From Cynocephalus volans (lineage: Eukaryota > Chordata > Mammalia > Dermoptera > Cynocephalidae): a stretch of DNA of 64,000 nt. Position numbers and translations under genes: made by a program. Below, piece by piece: positions 1 to 28,595 of this stretch (position 1 is the first letter of the stretch; each line of letters begins with the position of its first letter). A model generated the notes under the pieces. That model did no database searches and had not been told where the DNA came from. It saw nothing but the letters and a program-made list of their open reading frames with translations. Location: NCBI RefSeq assembly GCF_027409185.1, contig NC_084469.1:31858293-31922292 (forward strand), given 5' to 3'.

Positions 1-562
1 TTGCATCATTTAAAAAATTAGCCATTTACAATGTCATAAAAAAATCAAATACTTAGGAATAAATTTAACAAAAAATGTGCAAGAGTTCTACACTGAAAAC
101 TACAAGCCATTATTGCAAGAAGATAAAAAAGTTCTAAATAAATGCAGAGTTATATCAGTGAATGGATCGGAAGACTCAGTATTTTAAGGATGTCAATTCT
201 CTCCAAATGAATTTATAGATTCAATGCAATGCCAATGAAAATCCCAGCAAGTTTTCTGGTGAAATTGGCAAACTGCTTCTAAAACTTATGGAAATGCAAA
301 GGGTCAAGAATAGACACACCTATTTTGAAAAATACAGAGGGAAGCTTTCACTAAGATCTATCATAAAGCTATGGTAATTAAGACAGTGAAGTATAGGCAA
401 GGATAGGCAAATTGTCCAATGGAACATAACAGAGTCCAGAAACAAACCCACACATATACGTTTATCTGATTTATGACAAAAGCAACACTGCAGAGTGATA
501 GATAAAGGGTGCATTTATGATAAATTGGTGAGTTGGATATTCATATGGAAAAAGTTATATTC
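1..562 (+). repeat. Old L1 fragment (ORF2 region), frame destroyed
   Basis: The run from ttagccatttac through tgcaatgccaatgaaaatcc is typical L1 ORF2 after the reverse-transcriptase region (the stretch reading as TLEN-YK-L). It has many stops and indels. The downstream L1 portion resumes at about 1255, beyond a solo LTR. Confidence 0.75.
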
Positions 563-644
563 TGACCCTTACCTTATATCATATATTTAAAAAAATAAAA
601 TCTAGGTAGGGTACCTATCTAAATGGGGAAGGTAAAACTTTTAG

Positions 645-1199
645 TGTGGAGGATACCAACATTAGTAAAGCAAATGTATTTAACAGGGCTTAACTTATTG
701 CTTAGTGGGGCCACAGCCCTGTAGTTTAAGGTATAGCCTAACTTTTTAGAATTACACATAGAAATGCTTATCTTGGGAAAAACAGAAAACTTTCCCAGGA
801 CTAAAGTCTCTGTTGTAGATAAAAAAATTGTAAGGGCAGTCATCCTTGGTGCAGTTAAACCTAATGATGGGAAAGTATGTGAGCTAAAAGCTTCAAGGTT
901 GATGGTTGGGGATGTTCCACATCTCGCCCTCATGCTGTTTCTTTGAGTTTCTTAGGGAACTAAGTGTTGCCATGACGATTATCTCATTGTTCCTTTTGTA
1001 ACCACCTGTGTTCCTTTTCTGTAACTTTCTTGCCTGGACAATAAGCACTGGGAGAAAACCTGATTCTCGGTTATTCTTAGGAATTATTCTCTCTTGAAAG
1101 AATTGCTCCTGGGATTAACCCCTTCTGGGCCTCTCACTGCTCTGGAGAAATGGGCTTTGAGTAATCCTTTGCGTCCCCATCACCCTTGAAGAGGTGACA
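645..1199 (+). mobile_element. Solo LTR A of an endogenous retrovirus, 555 bp
   Basis: It begins TGTGGAGG and ends GGTGACA, flanked by perfect 6-bp repeats ttttag (639-644 and 1200-1205). It has no internal retroviral genes. It shares long similarity with the LTR at 2328-3288 (for example gggaaagtatgtgagctaaa). A 6-bp duplication is usual for class II (ERVK-like) elements; family membership is not established. It splits an older L1. Confidence 0.85.
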
Positions 1200-1254
1200 T
1201 TTTAGAGGAGAGCATCTTTATGACTTGGAGAAGGCAAAGATTTCTTAAGTAGGG

Positions 1255-2315
1255 TGAAAAAGAACCAATCATAGAGGAAAAAAATTATAAATTGGACTAT
1301 ATTAAAATGAAGAAATTTCGTTTGTCTAAAAGACCTCTTAAAAGACTGAAATAGCAATCACAGAGTGGGAGAAGATATTCACAACATACATAGCTGACAA
1401 AAGGTTTATATCTAGAATATGTAAAGAACTTCTAAGAATAAAAAAGAAAAAGGCAGATAACAATAAAAAATGAGCAAAAACTTGACAGACACCTTACAAG
1501 AGAGGAAGTTCAGTAAAATATGAAGAGGTTCTCTTACTTCATTAGTCATCAGAGACCACAAATTAAAATCACAGTTGAGATGCCATTAACCACCCACCAG
1601 AATGGCTAGAGTGGAAAAGAAAAAGGAGAACAGAAAAAAGAAAAAAAAAAAAAACCCAAAAAACAAAGTGTTATAGAAGACATGGAGCAACTGGAACTCT
1701 CATACCCTGCTGGTGGAAGTATTAATTGGTATAACCACTTTGGAAAGCTCTGGCAGCATCTACTACAGCTAAACATATGCATAACTTTTCACCTAGCTAT
1801 TCTACTTTTATGGATATATCCAACAGGAATTCATATATATGTTTACCAAAGATATATGCTGCAGTGTTCAAAGGAGTGCTATTTGTAATAGCCCTAAACT
1901 AGAAACTACCCACGTGCTCATTGACAGTAGAATGGATAAGTAGTGTTATACTATGCAGCTATGAGAATGACTGATATATAACTACATGCAACACTACAGA
2001 TGAATTGTACAAACATAGTAAGATGTTGAGTAAAATAACACACAAATGAGTACATACCACATTATTCCATTTATATAAAGTAAAACAGACAAAGGGAAAA
2101 GGAAAAATTAATCTATACTGTTAGAAGTCAGTGCTGGTATGTGAGGAGACAGGAACTTGTGGTCACACAAGACTTTCTGGGATGCTGGTAGTGGTTATGT
2201 GGATGCTGGTAGTGGTTATGTGGATGCATTCACTGTGAAAATTCATTGAATTTTCTGATATTTATACTTTTCTATGGGTTTATGATACTTCGATAAAAAG
2301 TTAAAAATAATTTGC
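1255..2315 (+). repeat. Old L1 3' part
   Basis: The end of ORF2 and the 3' UTR of an ancient L1 are readable (attggactatattaaaatga, tgccattaaccacccacc, ggtggaagtattaattggta). The frame is broken. It probably continues the fragment at 1-562. A 21-bp unit gatgctggtagtggttatgtg is tandemly doubled at about 2183-2225. Confidence 0.75.
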
Positions 2316-2327
2316 AAGTTTCTGTGC

Positions 2328-3288
2328 TGTGGAGGATATTGATATTAGTAAAACACATGTATTTCATGGGGCCTTAGCCTATAACTTAGTAGGACCAAAG
2401 TCCTTAGTTTAGTAAGACCAAAGTCCTTAGAATAGGCTGTAGCTTAGTAGGACCACAGTCCTTAGTTTTAGCAGGACCAAAGTCCTGTAGTTAAAGGAAA
2501 AGCCCAACTTTTTAGTAAAACACATAGAAATGCTAAGATTAAAAAAGACCAGGAAACTTTCACAGGACTGAAGTCCTTGATGTGGATTAAAAAATTGAAG
2601 CATAGGGCCAAGCCCGTGGCGCACTCGGGAGAGTGCGGCGCTGGGAGTGCAGCGACGCTCCCGCCGCGGGTTCGGATCCTATATAGGAATGGCCGGTGCA
2701 CTCACTGGCTGAGTGCCGGTCACGAAAAAGACAAAAAAAAAAAAAAAAAAAAAAAATTGAAGCATAGCAAAAGTGATTGCTCTAGGGGTAGTTGCGCTTG
2801 GTGCAGCTAAACCTAAATGATGGGAAAGTATGTGAGCTAAAAGCTTCAAGGTTACTCTGCTAGTTAATGGTTGGGGGATGTTCCACATTTTACTTTCAGC
2901 TGTTTCTTTAAGTTTCTTGGGGAACTAAGCATTACCATGGCGCTTATCTCATTGTTTCTTTTTGTATGTCACATGGCTTAGTTTTATGACACCTTTTAAT
3001 GGTAAATTGCTTGAACTATTTTAAGTTACACCTGCTTTAATGAAAAGTGTCATGTAGCCAGTTTGTTTATGTTCTCACTGTGACTGATTGACCACCTGCA
3101 TTTCTTCTGTAACTTTCTTGTCTGTAAAATAAAAACTTAGAGAAAATCTGACTTGGGGCTATTCCTAGGGCTCTCCTCCCTTGAAGGAGTTCTCCCTGGG
3201 TTTAACCCCTTCAGGCCTCTCATTGCTCTGGATACATGGGCTCTGAGTAAACCTTTGCATCTCTGTCACCCTGCAAGAGGTGATGACA
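2328..3288 (+). mobile_element. Solo LTR B, same family as LTR A, carrying a t-SINE
   Basis: It begins TGTGGAGG and ends GATGACA, with perfect 6-bp flanking repeats ctgtgc (2322-2327 and 3289-3294). AATAAA is at 3128-3133. The U3 part holds five imperfect copies of the inverted repeat AGGAC-N4-GTCCT (2391, 2414, 2449, 2473, 2564). A t-SINE is inserted at 2606-2756. Because its TSD differs from that of LTR A, the two are independent insertions and not the two ends of one provirus. Confidence 0.87.
2606..2756 (+). mobile_element. t-SINE, GC-rich subfamily, inside LTR B
   Basis: A tRNA-like head with the B box gggttcggatcc is followed by ctatataggaatggccggtg and a poly(A) tail. The TSD is ttgaagcatag (2595-2605 and 2757-2767). 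The centre has cgctgggagtgcagcgacg in place of the usual tgctgataacaccaaggcca. Confidence 0.85.
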
Positions 3289-3299
3289 CTGTGCTGGTG

Positions 3300-5435
3300 C
3301 TGGTGATATATACTTATCAGGTTGGTGCCTGCCCTTGGGGAGCTTGCAGTCTAGAAGTAGACCTTAGTTATGTACCCAGGTGCCCTGGATATGGTGTGAT
3401 CTATCCCACATGAGTAGCACTGGTAAAGCACTGTCAGATTGGAGGAGGAGGCAGATCACTTACTTCCAATTGGTCTCATCCAATGACTACCCAGTTTGCA
3501 AGCCCAGTAGTCATTTAGTCTCCATCTGGTATGACCCCTCTGCAATACTGAATACTTTTGAAATTATATGGCATATGTCTCTCCTGGTTCATTTTCTTTC
3601 TCTCCGACTACTTCTTTCTCTTTTTTATTGTTGATGCTTCTTTTTCCCATTCATCCCTTATTGGTATACCTTAGTGTTTTATTCTTGGCCCTCTTAGTGA
3701 TTTCTTCTTTTCTCTCTATACCTTCTCTCTTTTTGACCTCATTAGAAATTTTATCACTATCCTCTTTGTACTATTGTTTTGCAAATAGAAATCTTTAGCT
3801 CTAACTTCTCATCATAACTTTTTTATGGAAATAGAGAACTACTTGCCATACATTTCTATCTAAATTCCTTCAGGCACCTAAAAATAAATATGTCCCAAGA
3901 TGAATACATCACTTTGCCTCAAAACTTGCTTCTGTTTCTGCTGTTCCTTACCCTGGGACCAGGAGTCATTCATTTATTCATTCATCTGTCAAATATGTCC
4001 AACATTGTGCTAGATGCTTAGGAGTATAAAGTTGAAGAACAAACACATTCTAGTATTTGAGAGAGATAAAACACAAGTAAAAAGTAACTAAAATTATTTC
4101 AAGTTGTTAGCCTGGACTAAGACAATGGCAGTAAAGGTGGAGAGAAGAGGTGCTCGATAATAAGTATGTTAGACTTATGAATAAATTTTAACAACAGAAA
4201 CCAAGGAGATATGTGGACAAAATAATAACAGCAAGATACCCATTGCATTTACGGGGAATGAGTAGTAGAGGTCCAAGTTGGTGTTTAGAGTACATGAAGG
4301 GAGCAGCATGATGGAGATGAGAGGGAGATGCAGCTGGGCCAGGCCTGAGGAAGTCTTAAATGGAAGTTTCAGTTTAGTAGGTAGCCAGTTAGAATTTAAG
4401 AGGTAGAGGTAGAAATCTGGGAGTCATCACATAATGGAGGGCATATGTGTAGCTTAGATTAATTAAGGAACATTTTGACAGAGAAGAAAAAAGGGCATAG
4501 GAGGAAGAGGATCTAGAGAAGAGTTGGGGAACCAAAGTTCAGGTGGAAGAACAAAAGATGAGGGTTTCATGGGCGAGGACGTCTTCTATTGTATCTATGG
4601 TTGTCTAAATGTCAAAGAGGCTGAGAGTGGAACAAATATGAATTTGCACTGGTGATTTGAAGATTATTGATGACCTCTTGGGATAACAGGTCCAGCAGGG
4701 CAGCAGGGGATGCAAGGTAGGGGCGGATTACAAAGTGTGAGCGGGGAGACCTCAATTTATATGGTGGACTGAGCACATGTATTTGTTTTCTCTCCCTTTC
4801 AAAATTCCCACAAAATAGCAGTGAAGGATTAATTAATGAAAGCTATGCCTCAAGGATGAGGGGTGGGTGAGAAGGAAGCAACAGTAGACAAATGATGAAA
4901 ACAAGATTTTAGAAGCTACAAAGCAAGAAGCCAAGTGGTAACACACTTAGGGCCTACAGAAAGTCAGGATGGGTAGAGGGCAGTAAGAAGCTAGCTGATC
5001 CTTGCAGCAGATTCATGCTGCAGAAACTTCAAAATGCTCAAAATTAGACACATTCAGCTAATTCTGAAGCTGGGGGTTCAGGCTAGAACCTTGAACAAGA
5101 ATGGGTGAAAGTCTTTATAAACAGCCCCTTCTCCTCTCTGGCTCTCCCTCACTCCAGGAGAAGGCTATAAGTTAAAGGATTCAATGTTAAGTCTATTTAC
5201 TGAACAATAATTCTTCCAGCTGGTTCCCAGGACACTGGTAGCCAGGCTTCTACACTCAGACACAAGATTGGAAGATTTCTCTGTGGAGAAATTAATGGCC
5301 CCAAAGGAAAGATCTATAGATGTTAACATTTGAGCCTTCTCCAGGGAAATGCCTGGGCCTTGCCTGATCACTCTGTACAATAAAGCGGTCTGGTTGACAA
5401 GCACTGTTGCAGCTTCCAGGTAGCACTTTAGCATC
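3300..5435. other. Non-coding stretch, mostly unclassified
   Basis: No gene is seen. Bases 3966-4110 (attcatttattcattcatct, tgtgctagatgcttaggagt) look like the 3' end of an L2 LINE. Bases 4140-5160 are purine-rich and look like decayed repeat without a family I can name. Short open frames are unsupported. Confidence 0.5.
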
Positions 5436-5439
5436 TCAT

Positions 5440-6560
5440 TCTTAAATCAGATGAGGATCCCCAAACATTTGAGGAAAGTCTCTAACACGGCAGACAGCAA
5501 AACAAATAATCAAACACCCAGAAACTCAGGAAACAGACAATGCATAGAGCAAAAAAACAAAACAAACAAACAAAAAAACCAAAAAAAAAAAAAAAACCCC
5601 AAAACAAAAAACAAAACACCATCAGATCCTCAGAGAATTCAGAGAAGATATTGCATCTGTGGAACGAGCAGAAGAGTCTTTAAAAGGAGAACATTCAGAG
5701 TACAAGAGTTCTTGGAAATTAAAATATGAGAACACGAAAATCTTGAAAATCAAGAGGAGTGTTGAAAGATTAAGTTGGAGACTCTCCAGAGAGTGGAGAA
5801 AAAAGATTAAAAAAAAAAAAAAAAAAGGGGTTAACAGGAGAGAAAATATAAGAAAATTAAAGGATCAATCTGGGAAGCTTAACAACTAATAGGAGTTCCA
5901 GAAAGAAGATAGAGATAATGGAGGAGAAAAAAATCATCTGTAGAAGAACACAAGAAAATTTCATGGAACCAAAGGACCTAAGTTTTTAGATTAAAAGGGC
6001 ATGCCTAGTGTCTGGCACAATAATTAAATAAGGTTAACGCTAGTGTGAGCTTTTGAACACTAGGAAAATAGAGATATTCCTAAAAGTTCTCAGAGGGGAA
6101 AAAAGAGGTCACATACCAAGAATCAGGAATCAGAATGACATCAGACTTTTCAACAGAAACTCTGGAGACTGGAAGGAAATGGAGTGACACCATCAAAATT
6201 CTAAATGAAAAGGGTTTACAACCTACACTCTAGTGCACAGCCAAATAATATCAAATGGTGAGGGCAGAATAAAGGCATTTTCAGACTTGGAGGTTTCAAA
6301 CATTTTACCTCATATGCATGCATCCATTTCTTAGGAAGTTCCCGAAGGATGTGCTTCAGCACACTGAAGGAGTAAATCAAGGAGGAGGAAGAAATGCAAT
6401 CCAGGAAACAGGACTCCAGCACATGAGAAGGGCGAAGAGGATTCCCGGAAGCAAAGCCACAGTATGGGACCCAAGCAGCAAACTAGAGAGCAGGAGACTG
6501 GAGCAGGAGCAGGAAGCGCTGTAGGAGAGATGTCTGCAGGAAAGAAACAAAATTAGCAGA
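5440..6560 (+). repeat. HAL1/L1-like fragment, A-rich
   Basis: A-rich sequence with several oligo(A) runs leads to a segment typical of HAL1 and old L1 (caacagaaactctggagact, tagtgcacagccaaataata, gcagaataaaggcattttca). All frames are interrupted. Confidence 0.55.
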
Positions 6561-7575
6561 TTGCTTGATGGGTTGGAATATATTGAGAGAATATTTGTAG
6601 TTCTGTCAGAAAGTCGAGGGAAAATTATTAATAAGTATGTAGAAAGTGAAGCAATCACTATAGTAACCATTTTACTATCTGTATGTATCTGATAACATCA
6701 TGTTGTAAACCTCAAATATACACAGTAAAATTTTTTAGAAGTTAAATAAAAAAGAGTCATTGAACGGAAGAGAAAACTGACAGTTACACAGCCAGTACCT
6801 TGTGACTTTAAGATTCAAATGCTGAATTATTCAGTCTGAATTTATTATATATTATATAATTTTCCTACTATAATCAGCTGTCTTTTATTTACAATGCTTA
6901 ATAAATTTACTTTTAATTATCATTAAAAAAGTGAAGCAAAAATGCAATTATTAACCCCCCCAAAATAGAAAGTTGTATAATATAAAAGTTGTATAAAGAA
7001 ATTTATTATAATATACTACATGGCCCAGGTGTAAATAACATTTACATATTTCCAAAAATATAAATAAACAGTAAGTTAGTATTTAACAGGATGATGATAC
7101 AGCTATATCGGGAGATGGAAAAACTGAAGTATCTTGTGTGAGTTGGTTAAAAACAAATAACATTTTAAATAATATTTAAATAAAATTTCATCATAGGGAA
7201 TCAATAGATAGTATTAAAACTGATCATGAGTAAACACTTGTAGCAGTGTAAGCAAATGCCAGAGGAAATAATGAAGTCAAATAGTATTACAAAGTTGCTC
7301 CCAGAAGGTGGGAGTGGGTAGAGATGGGTCAGAGAATTGTAATACTTTGTAATACTATTTGACTTTTCAAATAATATGCATTTATATCTTTGATAATTAA
7401 GTTATTAAAAACAGTGGGCATCCAAAAATTAGTCAGTGAGTTTAGAATGATAAATTCAATGTGAGAGAAAATATCTTCCTTCCTTTCTTCCTGCTAATGA
7501 ACATTTATAAAAAAGATGCCCCAAGTAGCACAGCTAATTAGAAAGAAAAGGAACATATCTCAGGTAGGTTTGTGT
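6560..7575. other. AT-rich non-coding stretch with a perfect 22-bp inverted repeat
   Basis: No gene and no clear repeat family. Positions 7274-7295 and 7344-7365 are exact reverse complements separated by 48 bases. A conserved-looking promoter or exon for TEKT1 was sought here without success. Confidence 0.6.
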
Positions 7576-7579
7576 TTGT

Positions 7580-7678
7580 TTTTCTGTTTTTGGTGGCTGG
7601 CTGGCATGGAGACCTGAACCCTTGACCTTGGTCTTGTGACACTGAGCCCTAACCAACTGAGCTAACCAGCCAGCCCAG
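7580..7678 (-). mobile_element. t-SINE monomer, tRNA-Ile-like, reverse orientation
   Basis: On the minus strand it reads ggctggttagctcagttggt, then a degenerate B box gggttcaggtc and gccagccagccacc, very close to a tRNA-Ile head. It ends about 100 bp before a TEKT1 exon. Flanking caggtag copies may be a short TSD. Confidence 0.75.
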
Positions 7679-7741
7679 TCGCAGGTAGTTTTATGACAGT
7701 CCTCAAGTTTCTAATTCAGAAGTTGGTTACTTTGGGAGTAG

Positions 7742-24427
<16,686 letters not shown>

Positions 24428-24450
24428 TGGTAGGGATCGTTCAGATTTGC

Positions 24451-24456
24451 ATTAAA
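24451..24456 (+). promoter_or_regulatory. TEKT1: Candidate TEKT1 poly(A) signal (ATTAAA)
   Basis: attaaa lies 24 bases after the TEKT1 stop codon. It is the commonest variant of AATAAA and would give a very short 3' UTR. Position and motif are the only support. Confidence 0.45.
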
Positions 24457-26682
24457 CCCTGACATAAAACAGTAGCCCAGAACTCTCATTGCAGGCCAGC
24501 AGAACGTCTCGTCAGCCTGCCACAGACTCTTGGCCAGGATCCAAGCCTGCTGGGGCTGAGGTTTGGGTACAAGGTTCTATTCTGCTGCTGCTGTGGTGGT
24601 TGTTTTACAGTTAAATTCTATGTGTTAGCACAGGCCACTCATAAAATCACAGGGCTTGGGGCCTTGGGAGAGGGGTTCAAGGCATTTTAGTTCAGATTCT
24701 ATTCAATTGAGTAGTTGGGCTGGATCCCCTATTCAGACCACGCCCATCTTACTGATGAAAAGGGATGCAAACCTTTTTCTTGGCTCTCTTAAGTCCTTTT
24801 CCCTAGAAAACAATGTGGTGACTACTGACAGACACCCTGGCTGGTCTGGGACAGCCTGTTCAAGTCACACAAACAGATGAAAGAGGAGCAACCCCGGATC
24901 AGGAGTCCCCTTAAGCCTGTGGGCTCTCTGGGCCTCTTTCTATGCAGTGGCAGAGGACAAGGAGGGGGTGAGCCAGGTTGCTGCTGCCCTGGGTTATGGG
25001 GTAACAGTGGGGACTCTCTGGCCCACAGGCTGGAAGAGGGCTCGGAAGGGCACCAGTGGCTATGCACGTCACCTGTGGTGTGGGTGGGGTGGGAGGGGAG
25101 CTCATGGAGGGTGCCCGGCCTGTGTGCAGACCCCAGGAACTGCAGCCTCTGAATTGCAGCTTGGGAAGGAGGAGGCAAACGATCCTGGGCTCCAGACAAG
25201 CCGTTCCATCTACCGGCAGAGCCACATCCTTGAGCGCCACCACGTGGTAAGGAATTTTAGATTTTTTTCTTTTCCTGATTGTAAACTCTTATTCAAAGCA
25301 TGAGTTTGGTGGTTTCCAGACCAATTAGTAATCATCGGAAGTATTTTTTTCTTTTAAATACTCAAGTAACTATAAAGAAAAAGAAAATAACCAAAATTCC
25401 CGTTCCTGCCACAGATTCAAATCAGTGGTTAAGAGTGTATGTTCGGGAGTCAAACATCCCTGAGTTCAAGGTCTCCAATATACATATGTCATAAGATTAT
25501 TGGGAGATTGAATGAGAAAACCTATCTAAAGGGCTTCATACTGAGCCTGTCTGTCCGATGGGGAAATGAGCGCTCACTAAACACAAGCCATTTTGAAGAG
25601 CCTGCACCCCTATACCGTCATAATTCTGCACAGTCGTACTCATGGCGTAGACTCAATTTTGTATAGTTGTTTTCTTCCTTAATTGTATATTGCAAGCAGT
25701 TTTCCATGTTGCTATATCATCTTTAAAATTATTTTAATGGCTAAACACGTCCTTTAAAAGTTTTCACCAAGACTTTTTTCGTATGCTTACTATTTTTTCT
25801 CCAAAGAGAGCTCTGCTTACAGCTGGCTACTTTCTGCTGAGTAGCAGCAGCTCAGGAATACGTTTGGTGACTGTCAGAGGAAGATCTTTATGGTGGGAAA
25901 CTGCTCATTCATTCATTCATTCCACTCACAGTGAAGGAGAACCTTCCAAGTGTGGGGCTCACCATCTCAGAGCCCTCCCATGTGTGGAACTTTTCTACAC
26001 CCCACACTAAAACTTTGTTCCCCACTGCTTACCAGATACCTGGGGGTGTAGGGTTCAGCTCCAGCCAGGGGGTCAGGAGACCTAGGTTCTAGTTCCAACA
26101 CTGCTAGGAAAGTCCTCCTCTCCCCACCCCACCCCTTAGGGCCACCTGTAAAGGAAGAGGATTGGACTAGACAGCCCAGAACCCTTCCCATCTCTGACGT
26201 TCCCTGACTCTTGCTGCCAAGTTCCACGTGTGGTGTCATGGGGCAAAGCAGCAATGCATGATGTGGGCCTCATTCCCAGGGGGTTTACAATCTAAGTGTT
26301 CCTTGGTCCAGAGATTCTTTGCTGTCAGCAAGAGTTGTTCTCAATTTGGGATGGAGAAACCCTCTTTGAGGCCAAAAGCGTCGGCTTAATGCCCAGGTAT
26401 GCCATCCAGGTATTGAGCATCACCTCTCAGTGTGCCGAGTAAATATGCAGTTTTCCCATGCCCTGAGAAAAGCGAGAGCCCCCTTTCTGCCCTCTGGGAG
26501 GTCTCCGGATGCTCTTCTGCTCTGGCTTGGAAGTTTCCAATACCCCTCCCCAGCTTAGGGGGCAGACCTCAGAGTTTGTGCTAACTTAACAGGGTTACGA
26601 GGCCTGTCCTGAAGGGTGTAGCCAGCAGGAGGTGAAGACTTAATGGAAAACCCTTCCTTGTGTATACAGTTCTGAGAGGCAA

Positions 26683-26880
26683 CCAGCCTCAGTGGTTAAT
26701 TCAGATCACGTGGTCCAGATCAGCTCCATCGTCTACCTGTCGTGTGATCCAGGACAAAGTTACCCGACCTCCCTGAGCTTCTGTAGCCCCATCTGTAAAA
26801 TGAGATTGATAATGCCTGGGGCTGTGAGAGAAAGTATGTAAGTCCATCAACATGGTGTCTGGCATGTGCAGTCTTTATGG
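26683..26880 (+). repeat. MIR SINE
   Basis: cctcagtggttaattcagat, ccaggacaaagttacccgac and atctgtaaaatgagattgat are MIR core and tail motifs. Confidence 0.75.
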
Positions 26881-27158
26881 GAAATATTATTTTGATTGTG
26901 GTTGAGGTTATTTTTCAGTATGGAGACACAAAGTGCAGAAACATCAAGATTTCAGGACGATTTTCTGTTGGTAACTTGGCTCACACACTTCATAGGTCTC
27001 CTTTGGCATCAGCATGTTTCATAAATGACATCTTGTTTTAGACAATGTCTCATAGAGGGGATTTGCAATTAGTCATGGTCACAAAAAAAATCTTTGTAGC
27101 TACTAATTAAGTCCACTCTTTTCATACCCCACTGACCCATCTAAACCAGATATCTTTT

Positions 27159-27304
27159 TTATATTTATTTATTTATTTATTTTAATTTTATTTTGTCGAT
27201 ATACATTGTGGCTGATTATTGTTGCCCCTTACCCAAAACCTCCCTCCCTCCCCCCTCCCCCCCAATAATGTCCCCTCTGTTTGCTTGTCGTATCAACTTC
27301 AAGT
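27159..27304 (-). mobile_element. Severely truncated young L1 3' end
   Basis: On the minus strand it reads cttgaagttgatacgacaag through a G-rich tract to acaataatcagccacaatgt and an AAATA tail, the same 3' UTR as the L1 at 45132-46044. The TSD is taaaccagatatctttt (27142-27158), repeated at 27305-27321 with one mismatch. Confidence 0.85.
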
Positions 27305-27990
27305 TAAACCAGCTATCTTTTCAAGAAAAAACAAAACCTTACTCTTAGATGATATAAATTTTTATTTTTTAAATTAGGAGTCATTTATTTAACTTGACTT
27401 TCTTTAAATAGAACCAAAGTTGAATTTGTATGTAATCAAAATAGTTAAAAGAAACAGGATTTAAATTTTATATCTTCAGTGGCTCAGTTAATAGCAATGA
27501 GTGGGAATTCTCCCAAGTAGCACAGAATTTGGCACACTGGAAAAATCTCAGGAAGGTTGGCCTGCTCCCAGTAATTGATGTAGGGACATCTCTATTTTGT
27601 GGATTCTGTTGACTGCTACCTAGAGAGCTCACGTCCTGTCATCTTTTCCCTCTACCATCTCTCCAGCCTGTTCTGCAGGTGCCAGAGTTGGGGCTGATAA
27701 AGTCAGAGCCACCCTCCCAGGGGAGCAGGATTGTTTTTAGATAACAGTAATAAACAGAGTTCTTACATCCTATTGTGTATAAGAGCATGTATGTACCCAA
27801 AGCTATAAAACTAATAAGAAATTAATACTGACATTGGATCCTGAGCTCCCTGCCATACAGAACCAAATACCTGGTCATGAGTCAAGCTGGTATCCTCTTC
27901 TCCCAGGGCAATAGAGACTCTTTCTCATAGCCACCTGGACCTGCTGGCTAACCTAGTGGTGTCTTGTGCAAGGAGTCCTCTGTTGGGGGG

Positions 27991-28421
27991 TGTATTAGTC
28001 CATTTCTGGTGCTTATAACAAAGTACCTGAAACTGGGTGATTTATAAAGAAAAACGAAATTTATTGCTTACAGTTTCTGAGGCTGGGAAATCCAAAGTCC
28101 ATCTCGTGGTGACAACAGTGACCCAGGGTTCTCACATTGCAAGAAGGTTGGAAGCAGAGACAGCAAGAGAGAGAGAGACAGTTCCTCATTCGCTGTCCTT
28201 TTCAAGCCCTCAGAACCATGCCCCCGACCACCATTTTTAATCCATTCACTACTGCACGGTCCTACAATCTAATCACCTCTTCAAGGCTCCACCTTTCAGC
28301 CATCACAATAGGATTTCCCACCCTCTTAATAGTCACAGTGGGGGCCAAGTTTCTAATACGTAAAACTTGGGGGACACAATTCAAGTTTCAGTGAGTTTTG
28401 GGGGACATAATTCAATCCACT
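27991..28421 (-). mobile_element. MST-type MaLR LTR, reverse orientation
   Basis: tgtattagtccatttctggt, acctgaaactgggtgattta and the end cataattcaatccacta are the antisense of an MST/THE-type LTR. Confidence 0.82.
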
Positions 28422-28595
28422 AGAGGGGGAGAGGGAGGGAAGGGGTAGGGAGGAGGGGAAACATGAGGAATGGAGATCTCCATCTCAGCACTAGTGTTGC
28501 AAAAGATCATTCCCAGGAACCGCTTGCCCTCCAGGGCAGGGCTGGCAGCCAGTAGCCAACAGTCTTGTATAGTTAATTTATTCTCACAGTGTATA

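Noticed and set aside
645-3288. A complete provirus between the LTRs at 645 and 2328
   Set aside because: The two LTRs have different target duplications, and the sequence between them is L1, not gag-pol-env.
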